A DNA stretch of 11,344 nucleotides from JASFRI01 sp050115015 (GCA_050115015.1 JASFRI010000106.1:1-11344); one strand, 5' to 3'; positions 1 to 6,075 are shown, numbered from the stretch's first letter. The notes: a model not told the origin generated them from the letters alone. Translations and numbers: made by a program.

Positions 1-1
1 C

Positions 2-1096
2 AGCGGGGTGGCGCACGAGCTGAACAACCCCCTGACCGGCGTGATCGGCTATGCGCAGTTGCTGCGCGACGGCTGCGGGCCGGAGGAGCTGGAGCGGAAC
101 CTCGAGCGCATCCAGGAGGAGGCCCGCCGCTGCCACCGCATCGTCCAGAACCTGCTGGCCTTCTCCCGCAAGCGTCGCCCGCAGCGCCTCCCCGTCGACG
201 TCCACAGGGTCCTGGAGGAGACCCTGGACCTGCGCGCCTACCAGATGCGGGTCGACAACATCTGGCTGGTGAAGGACTTCGAGGATGACCTTCCGGTCGT
301 GGAGGGGGACGCCCACCAGCTCCAGCAGGTGTTCATGAACCTGGTCACGAACGCCCACCAGGCCCTGGCCGCCAGCGGCAAGGGGGGTGTCCTGACGGTC
401 GCGACCCGGGCCGTCCGGGGCTTCGTCGAGGTCCGGGTCTCCGACAACGGTCCGGGGATCCCCGACCGCATCCGCCGCCGGATCTTCGAGCCCTTCTTCA
501 CGACGAAGGCGCCCGGGCAGGGGACCGGCCTCGGCCTGTCGATCTGCCACGGCATCGTCACCGGACACGGGGGACGGCTGAGCGTCTCGAGCCGGCCGGG
601 GGTCGAGACCACGTTCGTGGTCGAGATCCCCACCGGGGCCGCCGATGCGCTGCGCGCCGCCGCACCCGCCCCCGAACAGCGGAAGAGGGAGCCGAGCCGG
701 GAGCGGTCGGAGATCCGCGAGGCCCCGCGGCGGGTGCTCGTGGTGGACGACGAGGAATCGATCCGGGAGTTCCTGGAGGAGGCGCTCCAGGCCCGCGGTC
801 ACGAGGTCGACACCGCCGCGAACGGCCTGATGGCGCTGGACCGGCTGCGCAGCGCCCGTTACGACGCGGTGATCACGGACCTGAAGATGCCGGGGATGAA
901 CGGCCGACAGCTGTTCGAGAGCATCCGGCGGGAGGAGCCGGAGCTGGCCCGGCGGGTCATCTTCGCCACCGGGGACCTCGTGGCCGCGGACACGATGGAG
1001 TTCCTGCGGGGCACCGGGAATACCTACCTGGAGAAGCCGTTCTCGCTGCGCTCCATCGCGGAGGCGCTGGACCAGCTCGAGTCCGGCGAGGGTTGA
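2..1096 (+). CDS. Hybrid sensor histidine kinase with C-terminal receiver domain (5' end missing)
   Basis: The frame is open from the first bases. The GTG at 8 is only the Val of an SGVAHELNNPL H-box, so the true start lies upstream of the window. The visible 364 residues begin at the dimerisation/phosphoacceptor helix (His at 14-16), followed by a complete HATPase domain: N-box MNLVTNAHQAL, G1 box SDNGPGIP, F-box FEPFFTTK and G2 box GTGLGLS. After a charged linker of about 30 residues comes a full receiver domain: LVVDDEES with the acidic pair, ITDLKMPG with phosphoacceptor Asp at 878-880, FATGD with the conserved Thr, and the EKPF lysine. All catalytic residues are present, so it should autophosphorylate and pass phosphate to its own receiver, implying an external Hpt or an output through the receiver. 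The sensor part is not visible. It closely resembles the kinase at 9983-11344, whose N-terminal membrane region may indicate what is missing here. Confidence 0.93.
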   Translation, partial: SGVAHELNNPLTGVIGYAQLLRDGCGPEELERNLERIQEEARRCHRIVQNLLAFSRKRRPQRLPVDVHRVLEETLDLRAYQMRVDNIWLVKDFEDDLPVVEGDAHQLQQVFMNLVTNAHQALAASGKGGVLTVATRAVRGFVEVRVSDNGPGIPDRIRRRIFEPFFTTKAPGQGTGLGLSICHGIVTGHGGRLSVSSRPGVETTFVVEIPTGAADALRAAAPAPEQRKREPSRERSEIREAPRRVLVVDDEESIREFLEEALQARGHEVDTAANGLMALDRLRSARYDAVITDLKMPGMNGRQLFESIRREEPELARRVIFATGDLVAADTMEFLRGTGNTYLEKPFSLRSIAEALDQLESGEG

Positions 1097-1104
1097 TGCC
1101 CGCT

Positions 1105-1137
1105 CTCCCGCCTGTTCCCGCGGGCCGGCGGCGGGAG
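1105..1137. terminator. Possible bidirectional terminator between convergent genes
   Basis: An 8-bp inverted repeat CTCCCGCC (1105-1112) / GGCGGGAG (1130-1137) lies in the 48-base gap between the stop of the hybrid kinase and the stop of the convergent acetyltransferase. The 17-base loop contains a further CCCGCGGG palindrome (1117-1124). There is no T-tract on either side, so intrinsic termination is uncertain; it may only be an mRNA 3'-end stem. Confidence 0.4.
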
Positions 1138-1144
1138 CTGTCGG

Positions 1145-2083
1145 TCAGAACAGGGAATCATCCCCGGGCAGGTAGCGATCCAGGCCCACCAGCTCCCTCG
1201 TGGACAGGAGCAGGTTGCCCCCGGTGAGCCGGAATCCCGCCGCGAGGAGCATCTCCAGGGCCTCCCGGCAGGCGCCGGGCACCCGCAGCGTGACGGGCCC
1301 AGGCCGGCGCCCCGCCTGGTGCACCGCGTGCCGCAGCCCCAGCGCGAGGCCGGTCGTGCCCTGCGCCGCGAGCGGTCCGATCTCCCCGAGCTCACTGACG
1401 TAGAAGTAGGCGACGGCCCGCTTCCCCAGCCAGACCACGAACCCGCGCCGCGACCGGTCGGACAGCCAGAAGAGATGGTCCGAGGGCCGGGCTTCGCCCC
1501 GGACCTGCTGGTCGATCCGGTTCAGCGGCGAGTTCGGGGGCGCGCCCGCGCGCGGCTCGTACGCCACCAGCCGCGACCGCTTCGCCCCTCCTCCCGCGGC
1601 GGCGGTCCACAGCCGCTCCACCGCCGCCGCATCGCCATGCACCCGGAAGACGGGGAAACGGGCCTGCATCCCGTCGCGCAGCCCCAGCGCGAGGCTGGCG
1701 GCATCGTCCCCCGCCAGCGCCGCCCGGACCCGACCGCGCAGCCCCCGGGTGGAGCGCTTCACGAGCCGGTAGAGCTCGCCGCCGATTCCCCGTCCCGCGA
1801 AACCGGGAGCGACCCAGAGCTCGGAGACGAACCAGCGGGTCCCCCGGGAGGTGGCGGCGGCGAAGCCGACGATCTGGTCTCCGGCCCGGGCCACCCAGAA
1901 GGCTCCCTCGCAGGTGGCGAGGAGGTGAGCGTAGAGGCGGGGTGGGATTTCGGGCCGCGACGGGTCGGGACGTCGGGTGGCGTCCCGGGACGCCGGGTCC
2001 GAGGCGGCCAGGTAGACGGCCCAGGCTCCCGGAAGGTCCTGGGGCTCCGCCGGATCGAAGTGGACGGCTTCCGCGACGACCAT
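1145..2083 (-). CDS. GNAT-family N-acetyltransferase, probably two-domain
   Basis: 312 residues. GNAT enzymes transfer an acetyl group from acetyl-CoA to an amine; the substrate here cannot be told. The N-terminal domain (about residues 5-175) has the expected order: a beta strand FWVARAGDQIVGFAAA (63-77), then SELWVAPGFAGRGIGGELY (87-105), which is motif A with the pyrophosphate-binding loop. The usual Gln/Arg at the first loop position is Ala here. The second half (about 185-312), with VVWLGKRAVAYFYVSELGEIGPLAA, looks like a second, degenerate GNAT fold without a P-loop, as in tandem-GNAT proteins. The start at 2083 gives the longest sensible N-terminus but has no Shine-Dalgarno sequence. 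A promoter candidate places the transcription start only about two bases upstream, which fits a leaderless message. The gene stands alone and converges on the upstream kinase. The family call is good; specificity is unknown. Confidence 0.82.
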   Translation of the reverse strand: MVVAEAVHFDPAEPQDLPGAWAVYLAASDPASRDATRRPDPSRPEIPPRLYAHLLATCEGAFWVARAGDQIVGFAAATSRGTRWFVSELWVAPGFAGRGIGGELYRLVKRSTRGLRGRVRAALAGDDAASLALGLRDGMQARFPVFRVHGDAAAVERLWTAAAGGGAKRSRLVAYEPRAGAPPNSPLNRIDQQVRGEARPSDHLFWLSDRSRRGFVVWLGKRAVAYFYVSELGEIGPLAAQGTTGLALGLRHAVHQAGRRPGPVTLRVPGACREALEMLLAAGFRLTGGNLLLSTRELVGLDRYLPGDDSLF

Positions 2084-2091
2084 GGAGCGGT

Positions 2092-2120
2092 ATGCTACGC
2101 TGCTGTCGGTGCCGGATCAA
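2092..2120 (-). promoter_or_regulatory. Candidate sigma70 promoter of the acetyltransferase gene
   Basis: Read on the minus strand, TTGATC (2115-2120) is followed by a 17-base spacer and TAGCAT (2092-2097), each matching consensus at 4 of 6 positions. The predicted transcription start is near 2085 and the ATG is at 2083, so the message would have almost no leader. The match is moderate and the region GC-rich, so this is tentative. Confidence 0.4.
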
Positions 2121-2137
2121 CGGTCCCTGCGGAACGG

Positions 2138-2165
2138 TTGACACGCGGGGATCGGTGCATATAAT
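2138..2165 (+). promoter_or_regulatory. Perfect consensus sigma70 promoter
   Basis: TTGACA (2138-2143), a 16-base spacer and TATAAT (2160-2165) match the housekeeping sigma consensus at all 12 positions, which is unlikely by chance in this GC-rich DNA. The predicted start is G2172. A promoter this strong is typical of stable RNA genes or very abundant proteins. It fits the candidate 6S RNA directly downstream, whose 5' end by similarity falls on the same base. Confidence 0.85.
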
Positions 2166-2171
2166 TGCGAG

Positions 2172-2411
2172 GTTTCTCTGGAAGCGGTCACGATCGGTCC
2201 CTGGCCCCGGGGCATGTGGTGTGCCCCGAAGGGAGCGAGAGCGCCCTCCGGCGCCGAGACGGCCGTGTTCTATTCCTGGCGTGGAAGCTCCGGGTCGTCC
2301 GGGAGGGAGACGTGGCCGTGAGGACGACCGGGCGGCGATCCGCGCGCGACGCAGCCCGGCTCCTGGGGAAGGCCGTGCTGCTGCCCGGTTCCGCAGCCGA
2401 CGGAGATGAGG
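2172..2411 (+). ncRNA. ssrS: Candidate 6S RNA (RNA polymerase regulator), or else a long structured 5' leader
   Basis: About 240 bases without a convincing gene follow the consensus promoter. The transcript can fold as one long interrupted hairpin. The closing stem pairs 2175-2180 with 2401-2406, 2184-2187 with 2391-2394, and 2192-2197 with 2385-2390. A large internal region follows, with a side hairpin on each arm: 2208-2214/2222-2228 and 2351-2355/2377-2381. A distal stem pairs 2259-2269 with 2309-2319 (11 pairs including G-U). The apical hairpin CTCCGG/CCGGGAG has a five-base loop (2294-2298), close to the midpoint. Remembered E. coli 6S RNA shares, in the same order, TTTCTCTG at the 5' end, AAGCGG then GTCCC, an apical hairpin with GTCCG on its 3' side, and CGGAGAT at the 3' end. 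6S RNA mimics an open promoter and binds sigma70-holoenzyme. The length is above the usual 180-200 bases, and GC-rich DNA folds easily, so a plain 5' leader of the downstream gene remains possible. Confidence 0.55.
2402..2411 (+). promoter_or_regulatory. Ribosome binding site inside the 3' strand of the closing stem
   Basis: GGAGATGAGG precedes the ATG at 2416. Its GGAG (2402-2405) is at workable spacing, while GAGG (2408-2411) is very close. GGAGA is also the 3' strand of the leader's closing helix with TCTCTG (2175-2180). Folding of the full leader would therefore mask the site, and processing of a 6S-like RNA would remove it from the coding message. Confidence 0.55.
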
Positions 2412-2415
2412 TTCG

Positions 2416-3216
2416 ATGAAGACGATTCGATTTGGGCTCGGCATGATCCTGCTGCTGGCCTCCGTATCCGGCGTTCTTGCCCAGGAGCACACCTTCGGAC
2501 TCCGCGCCGGCACGTTCACGTTCCCCGATGGCGAGATCTTCCACGAGTTCATCTCCATCGAGCGCCCGGATGCCTCGCCGCAGAGGACGCTGAACATCTC
2601 GTTCCGGCGGGACTTCGACCCGGATGACTTCTCGGGCACGGTGTACGAGTTCCTCTACACGTTCCGGCGGGACGAGGACGCCCACTTCCAGATGGACCTG
2701 AGCGCGGGCCTCTACAAGTCCGACGTCACGTCGGTGACCTCCGGCACGGTGCGGAAGTACGATCCCCGGGGTGACCCCGGCCAGGACCGTTTCCTGCCCG
2801 CCAACATCAACGATACTCTCGAGTACACGCTGTACTACGTCCAGGTGGTCCCGACCTGGCAATTCACCACCGGGAAGTTCCGCTTCTTCGTCGGTGGCGG
2901 CCTGGGGCTCTGGGCGAACCTGTGGCGCGAGGTCGTCGAGGCGGACTACCCGGACATCTTCACCTGCTCCAACCCGGACGACTATGCGACCTGCACCGGC
3001 ACGGAACAGTTCCGGGAGAGCCAGGGAAACCGCCGGACGTCCGTGCCGATCAACGTGAGTGCCGGCTTCTTCTACCAGTTCCTGCCGCACTGGTCGTTCA
3101 ACGTCGAGGACCGCTACGTCTTCAACGCGGAGAGCTCGGTGAACCTCTGGCGCAAGGACTCGGAGTTCGACGTCGGCCAGAACCAGGTCTTCATCGGCTT
3201 CAGCTACCGCCTCTAG
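2416..3216 (+). CDS. Small outer-membrane beta-barrel protein, function unknown
   Basis: 266 residues. A clear Sec signal peptide (residues 1-22, basic start then a hydrophobic run ending VLA) is followed by mature sequence starting QEHTFGLRAG. The mature part alternates polar and hydrophobic/aromatic residues in strand-like blocks (TVYEFLYTFRRD, FQMDLSAGLYKS, YYVQVVPTWQF, FRFFVGGGLGLWANLW, FFYQFLPHWSFNVEDRYVF). It ends in the strand VFIGFSYRL, as in OmpW/OmpA-like eight- to ten-strand barrels; I cannot assign a named family. Two cysteines, C184 and C193, sit in a likely surface loop and could form a disulfide. The start is fixed by the signal peptide and by GGAG upstream. It follows the 6S-like leader and lies 21 bases before the mrp-like gene, so the two are probably co-transcribed. 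Confidence 0.8.
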   Translation: MKTIRFGLGMILLLASVSGVLAQEHTFGLRAGTFTFPDGEIFHEFISIERPDASPQRTLNISFRRDFDPDDFSGTVYEFLYTFRRDEDAHFQMDLSAGLYKSDVTSVTSGTVRKYDPRGDPGQDRFLPANINDTLEYTLYYVQVVPTWQFTTGKFRFFVGGGLGLWANLWREVVEADYPDIFTCSNPDDYATCTGTEQFRESQGNRRTSVPINVSAGFFYQFLPHWSFNVEDRYVFNAESSVNLWRKDSEFDVGQNQVFIGFSYRL

Positions 3217-3237
3217 CGAGGCCCGGGCGACACCAGG

Positions 3238-4287
3238 ATGCCTTCCCCTCCCAGCGACGAGCAGATCGTTGCCGCCCTGCGGCGGATCGCCTATCCGGGC
3301 TACAGCCGGGACCTCGTCTCCTTCGGCCTGGTCAAGGGGGTGGAGGTCCACGACGACCGCAACGTGATCGTCACGGTGCAGCTGCCCCCCGGCGACCCCG
3401 GGAAGGGACGGGCCGTCGAGGAGGCCATCCGCGAGCAGCTCGGTGCACTGGAGGGAGTGGCGTCGGTGGAGGTCCGGGCGGCGCCGCCGCCGGCGGCCCC
3501 CGCCGCGGGCCCTGCGGTCTCCACCCAGGAGGTTCCCGGTGTGCGGAACCTCGTGGCCGTGGCCAGCGGCAAGGGCGGCGTGGGCAAATCGACCCTCGCG
3601 GTGAATCTGGCGGTGGCCCTGGCCGGCCAGGGTGTCCGCACGGGGTTGCTGGATTCGGACGTCTACGGTCCGAGCATCCCCCTCATGATGGGCATCCACG
3701 AGCAGCCGGACACCGACGGCGAGCGGATCCTGCCGCTGGAGAACCACGGTGTCCGGACCATGTCCATCGGCTACCTGCTGGGGGGGGACGACGCGCCGGT
3801 GATTTGGCGGGGGCCGATGATCGTCAAGGCGTTGACGCAGTTTCTCCGGGAGGTGGCCTGGGGAGAGCTCGACTACCTGGTCATCGACCTGCCCCCCGGC
3901 ACGGGTGACGCGGTGCTGACGCTGGTCCAGTCGGTGCCCCTGGCGGGGGCCGTCGTCGTCACCACGCCCCAGGACGTGGCCCTCATCGACGCCAAGAAGG
4001 CCGTCTCCATGTTCCGCAAGACCGGCGTGCCCATCCTGGGGATCGTCGAGAACATGAGCGTCTACGTGTGTCCGTCCTGCGGGCACCGGGACGCGATCTT
4101 CGGGGAGGGCGGAGGCAAGCGCGAGGCGGAGCGCCTCGGCGTGCCGTTCCTGGGGGAGATCCCCCTGGAGCCGCGGGTCCGCGTCGGGGGAGACGAGGGG
4201 ACGCCGATCACCGTCGCGGACCCCGAGTCGCCGGTGTCCCGGGCCTTCGACCGGATCGCAGCCGCGCTCCGCCAGGAAGCTCCCTAG
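3238..4287 (+). CDS. mrp: Mrp/ApbC-family Fe-S cluster carrier ATPase
   Basis: 349 residues, a normal length for the family. The N-terminal part (about 5-80, with the motif IAYPGYSRDLVSFGLV) is a MIP18/DUF59 domain. An Ala/Pro-rich linker (81-93) leads to a ParA/MinD-type P-loop ATPase with the deviant Walker A GKGGVGKST (111-119), LDSDVYGPSIP (138-148), a switch/Walker B region DLPPGTGD (217-224) and the C-terminal cluster-binding CPSC (278-281). Family members bind a 4Fe-4S cluster at a dimer interface through this CxxC and deliver it to apo-proteins in the cytoplasm. Every key residue is intact. The start has no clear Shine-Dalgarno sequence and may rely on translation of the preceding barrel gene 21 bases upstream. 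The linkage to an outer-membrane protein has no obvious functional logic. Confidence 0.95.
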   Translation: MPSPPSDEQIVAALRRIAYPGYSRDLVSFGLVKGVEVHDDRNVIVTVQLPPGDPGKGRAVEEAIREQLGALEGVASVEVRAAPPPAAPAAGPAVSTQEVPGVRNLVAVASGKGGVGKSTLAVNLAVALAGQGVRTGLLDSDVYGPSIPLMMGIHEQPDTDGERILPLENHGVRTMSIGYLLGGDDAPVIWRGPMIVKALTQFLREVAWGELDYLVIDLPPGTGDAVLTLVQSVPLAGAVVVTTPQDVALIDAKKAVSMFRKTGVPILGIVENMSVYVCPSCGHRDAIFGEGGGKREAERLGVPFLGEIPLEPRVRVGGDEGTPITVADPESPVSRAFDRIAAALRQEAP

Positions 4288-4357
4288 CCCGGGTACTTCA
4301 CCCCGCCGTGGTGGTTTCCAGCCGTTCGAACCGGCACGCGGTGGATCATCCGGGCTA
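4285..4357. terminator. Stop-to-stop inverted repeat, possible bidirectional terminator
   Basis: TAGCCCGG (4285-4292) and CCGGGCTA (4350-4357) are perfect inverted repeats that include the stop codons of both convergent genes. Inside them CCGC-c-GTG (4303-4310) can pair with CACGCGG (4335-4341), giving a long interrupted stem around a GTTCGAAC palindrome (4324-4331). No T-run follows on either strand, so true intrinsic termination is unproven. Confidence 0.45.
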
Positions 4358-5272
4358 GTGTCCCGAGTCGCTTCCGGGCGCCTCCTCGGTGAGGGCGTTG
4401 CGGATCGCCGCCCGGAAGGCGTTGAGCTGGTAGCTCTCCATCCGGCGCCCGTTGACGAAGAACGTGGGCGTCGCCGTGGCCCCGACCCGCATCGCCTCCG
4501 CCGCGTCCCGGTCGACGCGCGCGGCCAGCTCCGCCGAGTCCAGGTCCTTCTCGAACCGCGCCACGTCCAGGCCCAGGCTGGCGGCGTGCGCCACCAGATC
4601 CGCACGCTCCAGGGAGGCGGGGTTCTGGAACAACAGGTCGTACATCTCCCAGAACTTCCCCTGTTCCCGCGCCGCCTCCGCCGCGATGGCGGCGCGTCGC
4701 GCGGCGGGGTGGATGGCCAGCGGGAAGTGCTTGAACACGAGGCGGACCTGATCCGGATAGGCCGCCAGCACCTGACGCAGCGTCGGCACGGCCCGGGCGG
4801 ACAGGGGACACTGGAAGTCCGCGAACTCCACGATGGTGACGGGTGCGGTCGCGGCGCCGCGAGCGGGGGAGTCGCCGGTGTCGATCTCGAAGGCGGCCGT
4901 CTCCTGGAACTCCAGCGAGCGGTTGCCGCGGCGCGCCGCTTCGTACGCCGCGCGGGCGGCTTCGGCGTCCCCGCCCCGGCGGATCGCGTCGACGATCTCG
5001 CGGGCCAGCACCGGGCTCCGGGGACAGCTCTGGTCCTCGACGCGGCACTGGGCCACGGTCATCCCGCAGCCGCAATCGCAGGGGAGCTCGTTGAGCAGGT
5101 CGAGGGCCAGCTGCTTCTGTTCCTCGGACAGCCCGGTGAAGTCGACACCGTGGAGCCCCTCGGTGTAACGGGGCGGCGCCTCGCCCTGCACCACCTCGGC
5201 GGCAAGCGCCGGCGTGAGGCCGAGCAGCGCGATGCCGGAAATCCAGAGGAGTCTACGGAGCTGACGGCTCAT
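4355..5272 (-). CDS. Periplasmic DsbA-like thioredoxin-fold protein with CPLS active site and Cys-rich N-terminal domain
   Basis: 305 residues. A signal peptide (1-25, hydrophobic core 8-20, ending ALAA) points to the periplasm. Residues 45-100 form a small Cys-rich domain, LPCDCGCGMTVAQC then QSCP (Cys 65, 67, 69, 76, 83). It recalls the cysteine-helix part of CcmH-type or PCYCGC-type proteins. Residues 140-295 are a DsbA/BdbD-type thioredoxin fold: VTIVEFADFQCPLSARA, with the nucleophilic Cys155 in CPLS where the family usually has CPYC or CPFC, then KHFPLAIHP, a helical insertion, and the cis-proline segment ATPTFFVNG (Pro269). The resolving cysteine is replaced by Ser158, read directly from codon TCC. 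A one-cysteine site suggests trapping, isomerase-like or thiol-transfer chemistry rather than straightforward oxidation, possibly using the N-terminal cysteines instead. AGAGGA seven bases upstream supports the start. It has its own promoter. Confidence 0.88.
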   Translation of the reverse strand: MSRQLRRLLWISGIALLGLTPALAAEVVQGEAPPRYTEGLHGVDFTGLSEEQKQLALDLLNELPCDCGCGMTVAQCRVEDQSCPRSPVLAREIVDAIRRGGDAEAARAAYEAARRGNRSLEFQETAAFEIDTGDSPARGAATAPVTIVEFADFQCPLSARAVPTLRQVLAAYPDQVRLVFKHFPLAIHPAARRAAIAAEAAREQGKFWEMYDLLFQNPASLERADLVAHAASLGLDVARFEKDLDSAELAARVDRDAAEAMRVGATATPTFFVNGRRMESYQLNAFRAAIRNALTEEAPGSDSGH

Positions 5273-5329
5273 GGCGTTCCTCTTCTGCAGGATGGGGTCC
5301 GGGCCCCGCCCGGACGCTCACGGCGGAGT

Positions 5330-5358
5330 ATTGTTCCGTTCGTGTTCCCGAGAGTCAA
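5330..5358 (-). promoter_or_regulatory. Sigma70-type promoter of the DsbA-like gene
   Basis: On the minus strand, TTGACT (5353-5358, 5 of 6 consensus) is followed by a 17-base spacer and AACAAT (5330-5335, 4 of 6). The predicted start is near 5323, about 50 bases before the ATG, with AGAGGA (5278-5283) as ribosome binding site. It lies just beyond the terminator of the upstream regulator gene, so the two minus-strand genes are separately expressed. Confidence 0.55.
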
Positions 5359-5382
5359 GGCGGGACGGTCCGTACAGCAGAA

Positions 5383-5402
5383 GCGGGGCCCGAAGGCCCC
5401 GC
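5383..5402 (-). terminator. Intrinsic terminator of the Fis-type regulator gene
   Basis: As transcribed on the minus strand, GCGGGGCC, loop TTCG, GGCCCCGC forms a perfect 8-bp stem with a stable UUCG tetraloop, followed by TTCTGCTGT. It begins 22 bases after the regulator's stop codon. The T-run is short and interrupted, but the position and stem strength fit a terminator well. Confidence 0.8.
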
Positions 5403-5424
5403 CGAGGGATGACGCCATCGGTCG

Positions 5425-6000
5425 CTAGTTCATCGACTCCATCCCGATGCCGAACCTCTTGATCTTGCTGTAGAGGCTCGATCGGTTGATGCCGAGGACG
5501 GAGGCCGTCTTCTTCTTGTTCCACTTGCACTCCTCCAGCGTGCGGAGGATGTAGTTGCGCTCCATCTCGTAGAGGGTGGGTCGGTTGGTGCCGGTGGTCG
5601 CCGCGTAGCCGAACGCCGTCGAGGCCTCGGGCTGGACGCCTCCGGCGAGACGGAGTGACAGGCCGCACAGCTCGTCGTCGTTGTCCGGATGGGCGACGAA
5701 GTCGCACACACCGCGCCGGAGGGCCTCCAGGGCGAGCCCGCCGGTGGAGTCGCCGGCCGCCACGAGGACGGGTGCCTGGGGACAGACACGCCGGAACGCC
5801 TCGGCGACCGCCGGGAATTGACCATGGCTGTTCCGGAGGTCCACGAGCAGCAGGTCGAAATCCCCGCTGCCGAGCAGCTCGCTGCTCGTCGCGTCGCCGG
5901 AACAACGGGTCACCTGCGCTCCCTCCTCCTGCCGCAGGGCGTCGGCGATGCCCGTCATCGAGCCGCGTCCCTGCGCAACCAGGATGTTCATTCTTTTCAT
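5425..6000 (-). CDS. Orphan regulator: degenerate receiver domain plus Fis-type helix-turn-helix
   Basis: 191 residues from the ATG at 5998-6000, chosen because GAGGGAG ends eight bases upstream. An in-frame ATG at 6084 would add 28 residues without homology and lies upstream of the predicted promoter. Residues 4-120 have a receiver-like layout: MNILVAQGRG at strand 1, DLLLVDLRN with Asp54 in the phosphoacceptor position, LVAAGD, and FVAHP. However, the acidic pair after strand 1 is missing (AQGRG), the conserved Thr/Ser is Ala and the Lys of the KP motif is His. Residues 143-185 (LYEMERNYILRTLEECKWNKKKTASVLGINRSSLYSKIKRFGI) are a Fis/NtrC-type C-terminal DNA-binding domain. No sigma54 AAA+ domain lies between, so it cannot open sigma54 promoters itself. 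It probably binds DNA as a dimer without classical phosphorylation. It is divergent from the Oar-like receptor gene, which is a plausible target. Confidence 0.85.
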   Translation of the reverse strand: MKRMNILVAQGRGSMTGIADALRQEEGAQVTRCSGDATSSELLGSGDFDLLLVDLRNSHGQFPAVAEAFRRVCPQAPVLVAAGDSTGGLALEALRRGVCDFVAHPDNDDELCGLSLRLAGGVQPEASTAFGYAATTGTNRPTLYEMERNYILRTLEECKWNKKKTASVLGINRSSLYSKIKRFGIGMESMN

Positions 6001-6046
6001 AGTCTTAGCTCCCTCTATGCCCGCCGTGTCTGTTCCCATCACCCCA

Positions 6047-6075
6047 AGTATAGGTTTGGATATCCGGACGTGCAA
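6047..6075 (-). promoter_or_regulatory. Candidate sigma70 promoter of the Fis-type regulator
   Basis: On the minus strand, TATACT (6047-6052, 5 of 6 consensus) lies 17 bases after TTGCAC (6070-6075, matching only TTG). The predicted start is near 6040, giving a leader of about 40 bases to the ATG at 6000. The weak -35 overlaps the left arm of the inverted repeat at 6071-6097, so a protein bound there would compete with or assist polymerase. Confidence 0.5.

Noticed and set aside
2172..2411. Signal recognition particle RNA, RNase P RNA, tmRNA or a known riboswitch in the leader
   Set aside because: CCGAAGGGAGC faintly recalls the SRP tetraloop region, but the paired strand and downstream bases do not fit. 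RNase P, tmRNA, cobalamin and cyclic-di-GMP signature motifs are absent.
2165..2419. Small 84-codon plus-strand ORF inside the 6S-like leader
   Set aside because: Its start overlaps the -10 element, so the codon would not be in the transcript. It has no ribosome binding site and no recognisable protein features.
1392..2639. 415-codon minus-strand frame overlapping the acetyltransferase and the 6S-like region
   Set aside because: It runs in another frame over the GNAT gene and across the consensus promoter, with Arg/Pro-rich composition and no domain.
4318..4335. tRNA T-arm-like GTTCGAAC motif, possible tRNA remnant or attachment site
   Set aside because: The flanking stem is too short, and no acceptor, D or anticodon arm is present. 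The motif is explained as part of the stop-to-stop inverted repeat.
2188..4605. 805-codon open frame on the minus strand opposite the barrel protein and mrp genes
   Set aside because: It crosses two well-supported genes and a convergent stop region, is rich in Arg/Pro/His low-information sequence and shows no domain. Long antisense frames are expected in GC-rich DNA.
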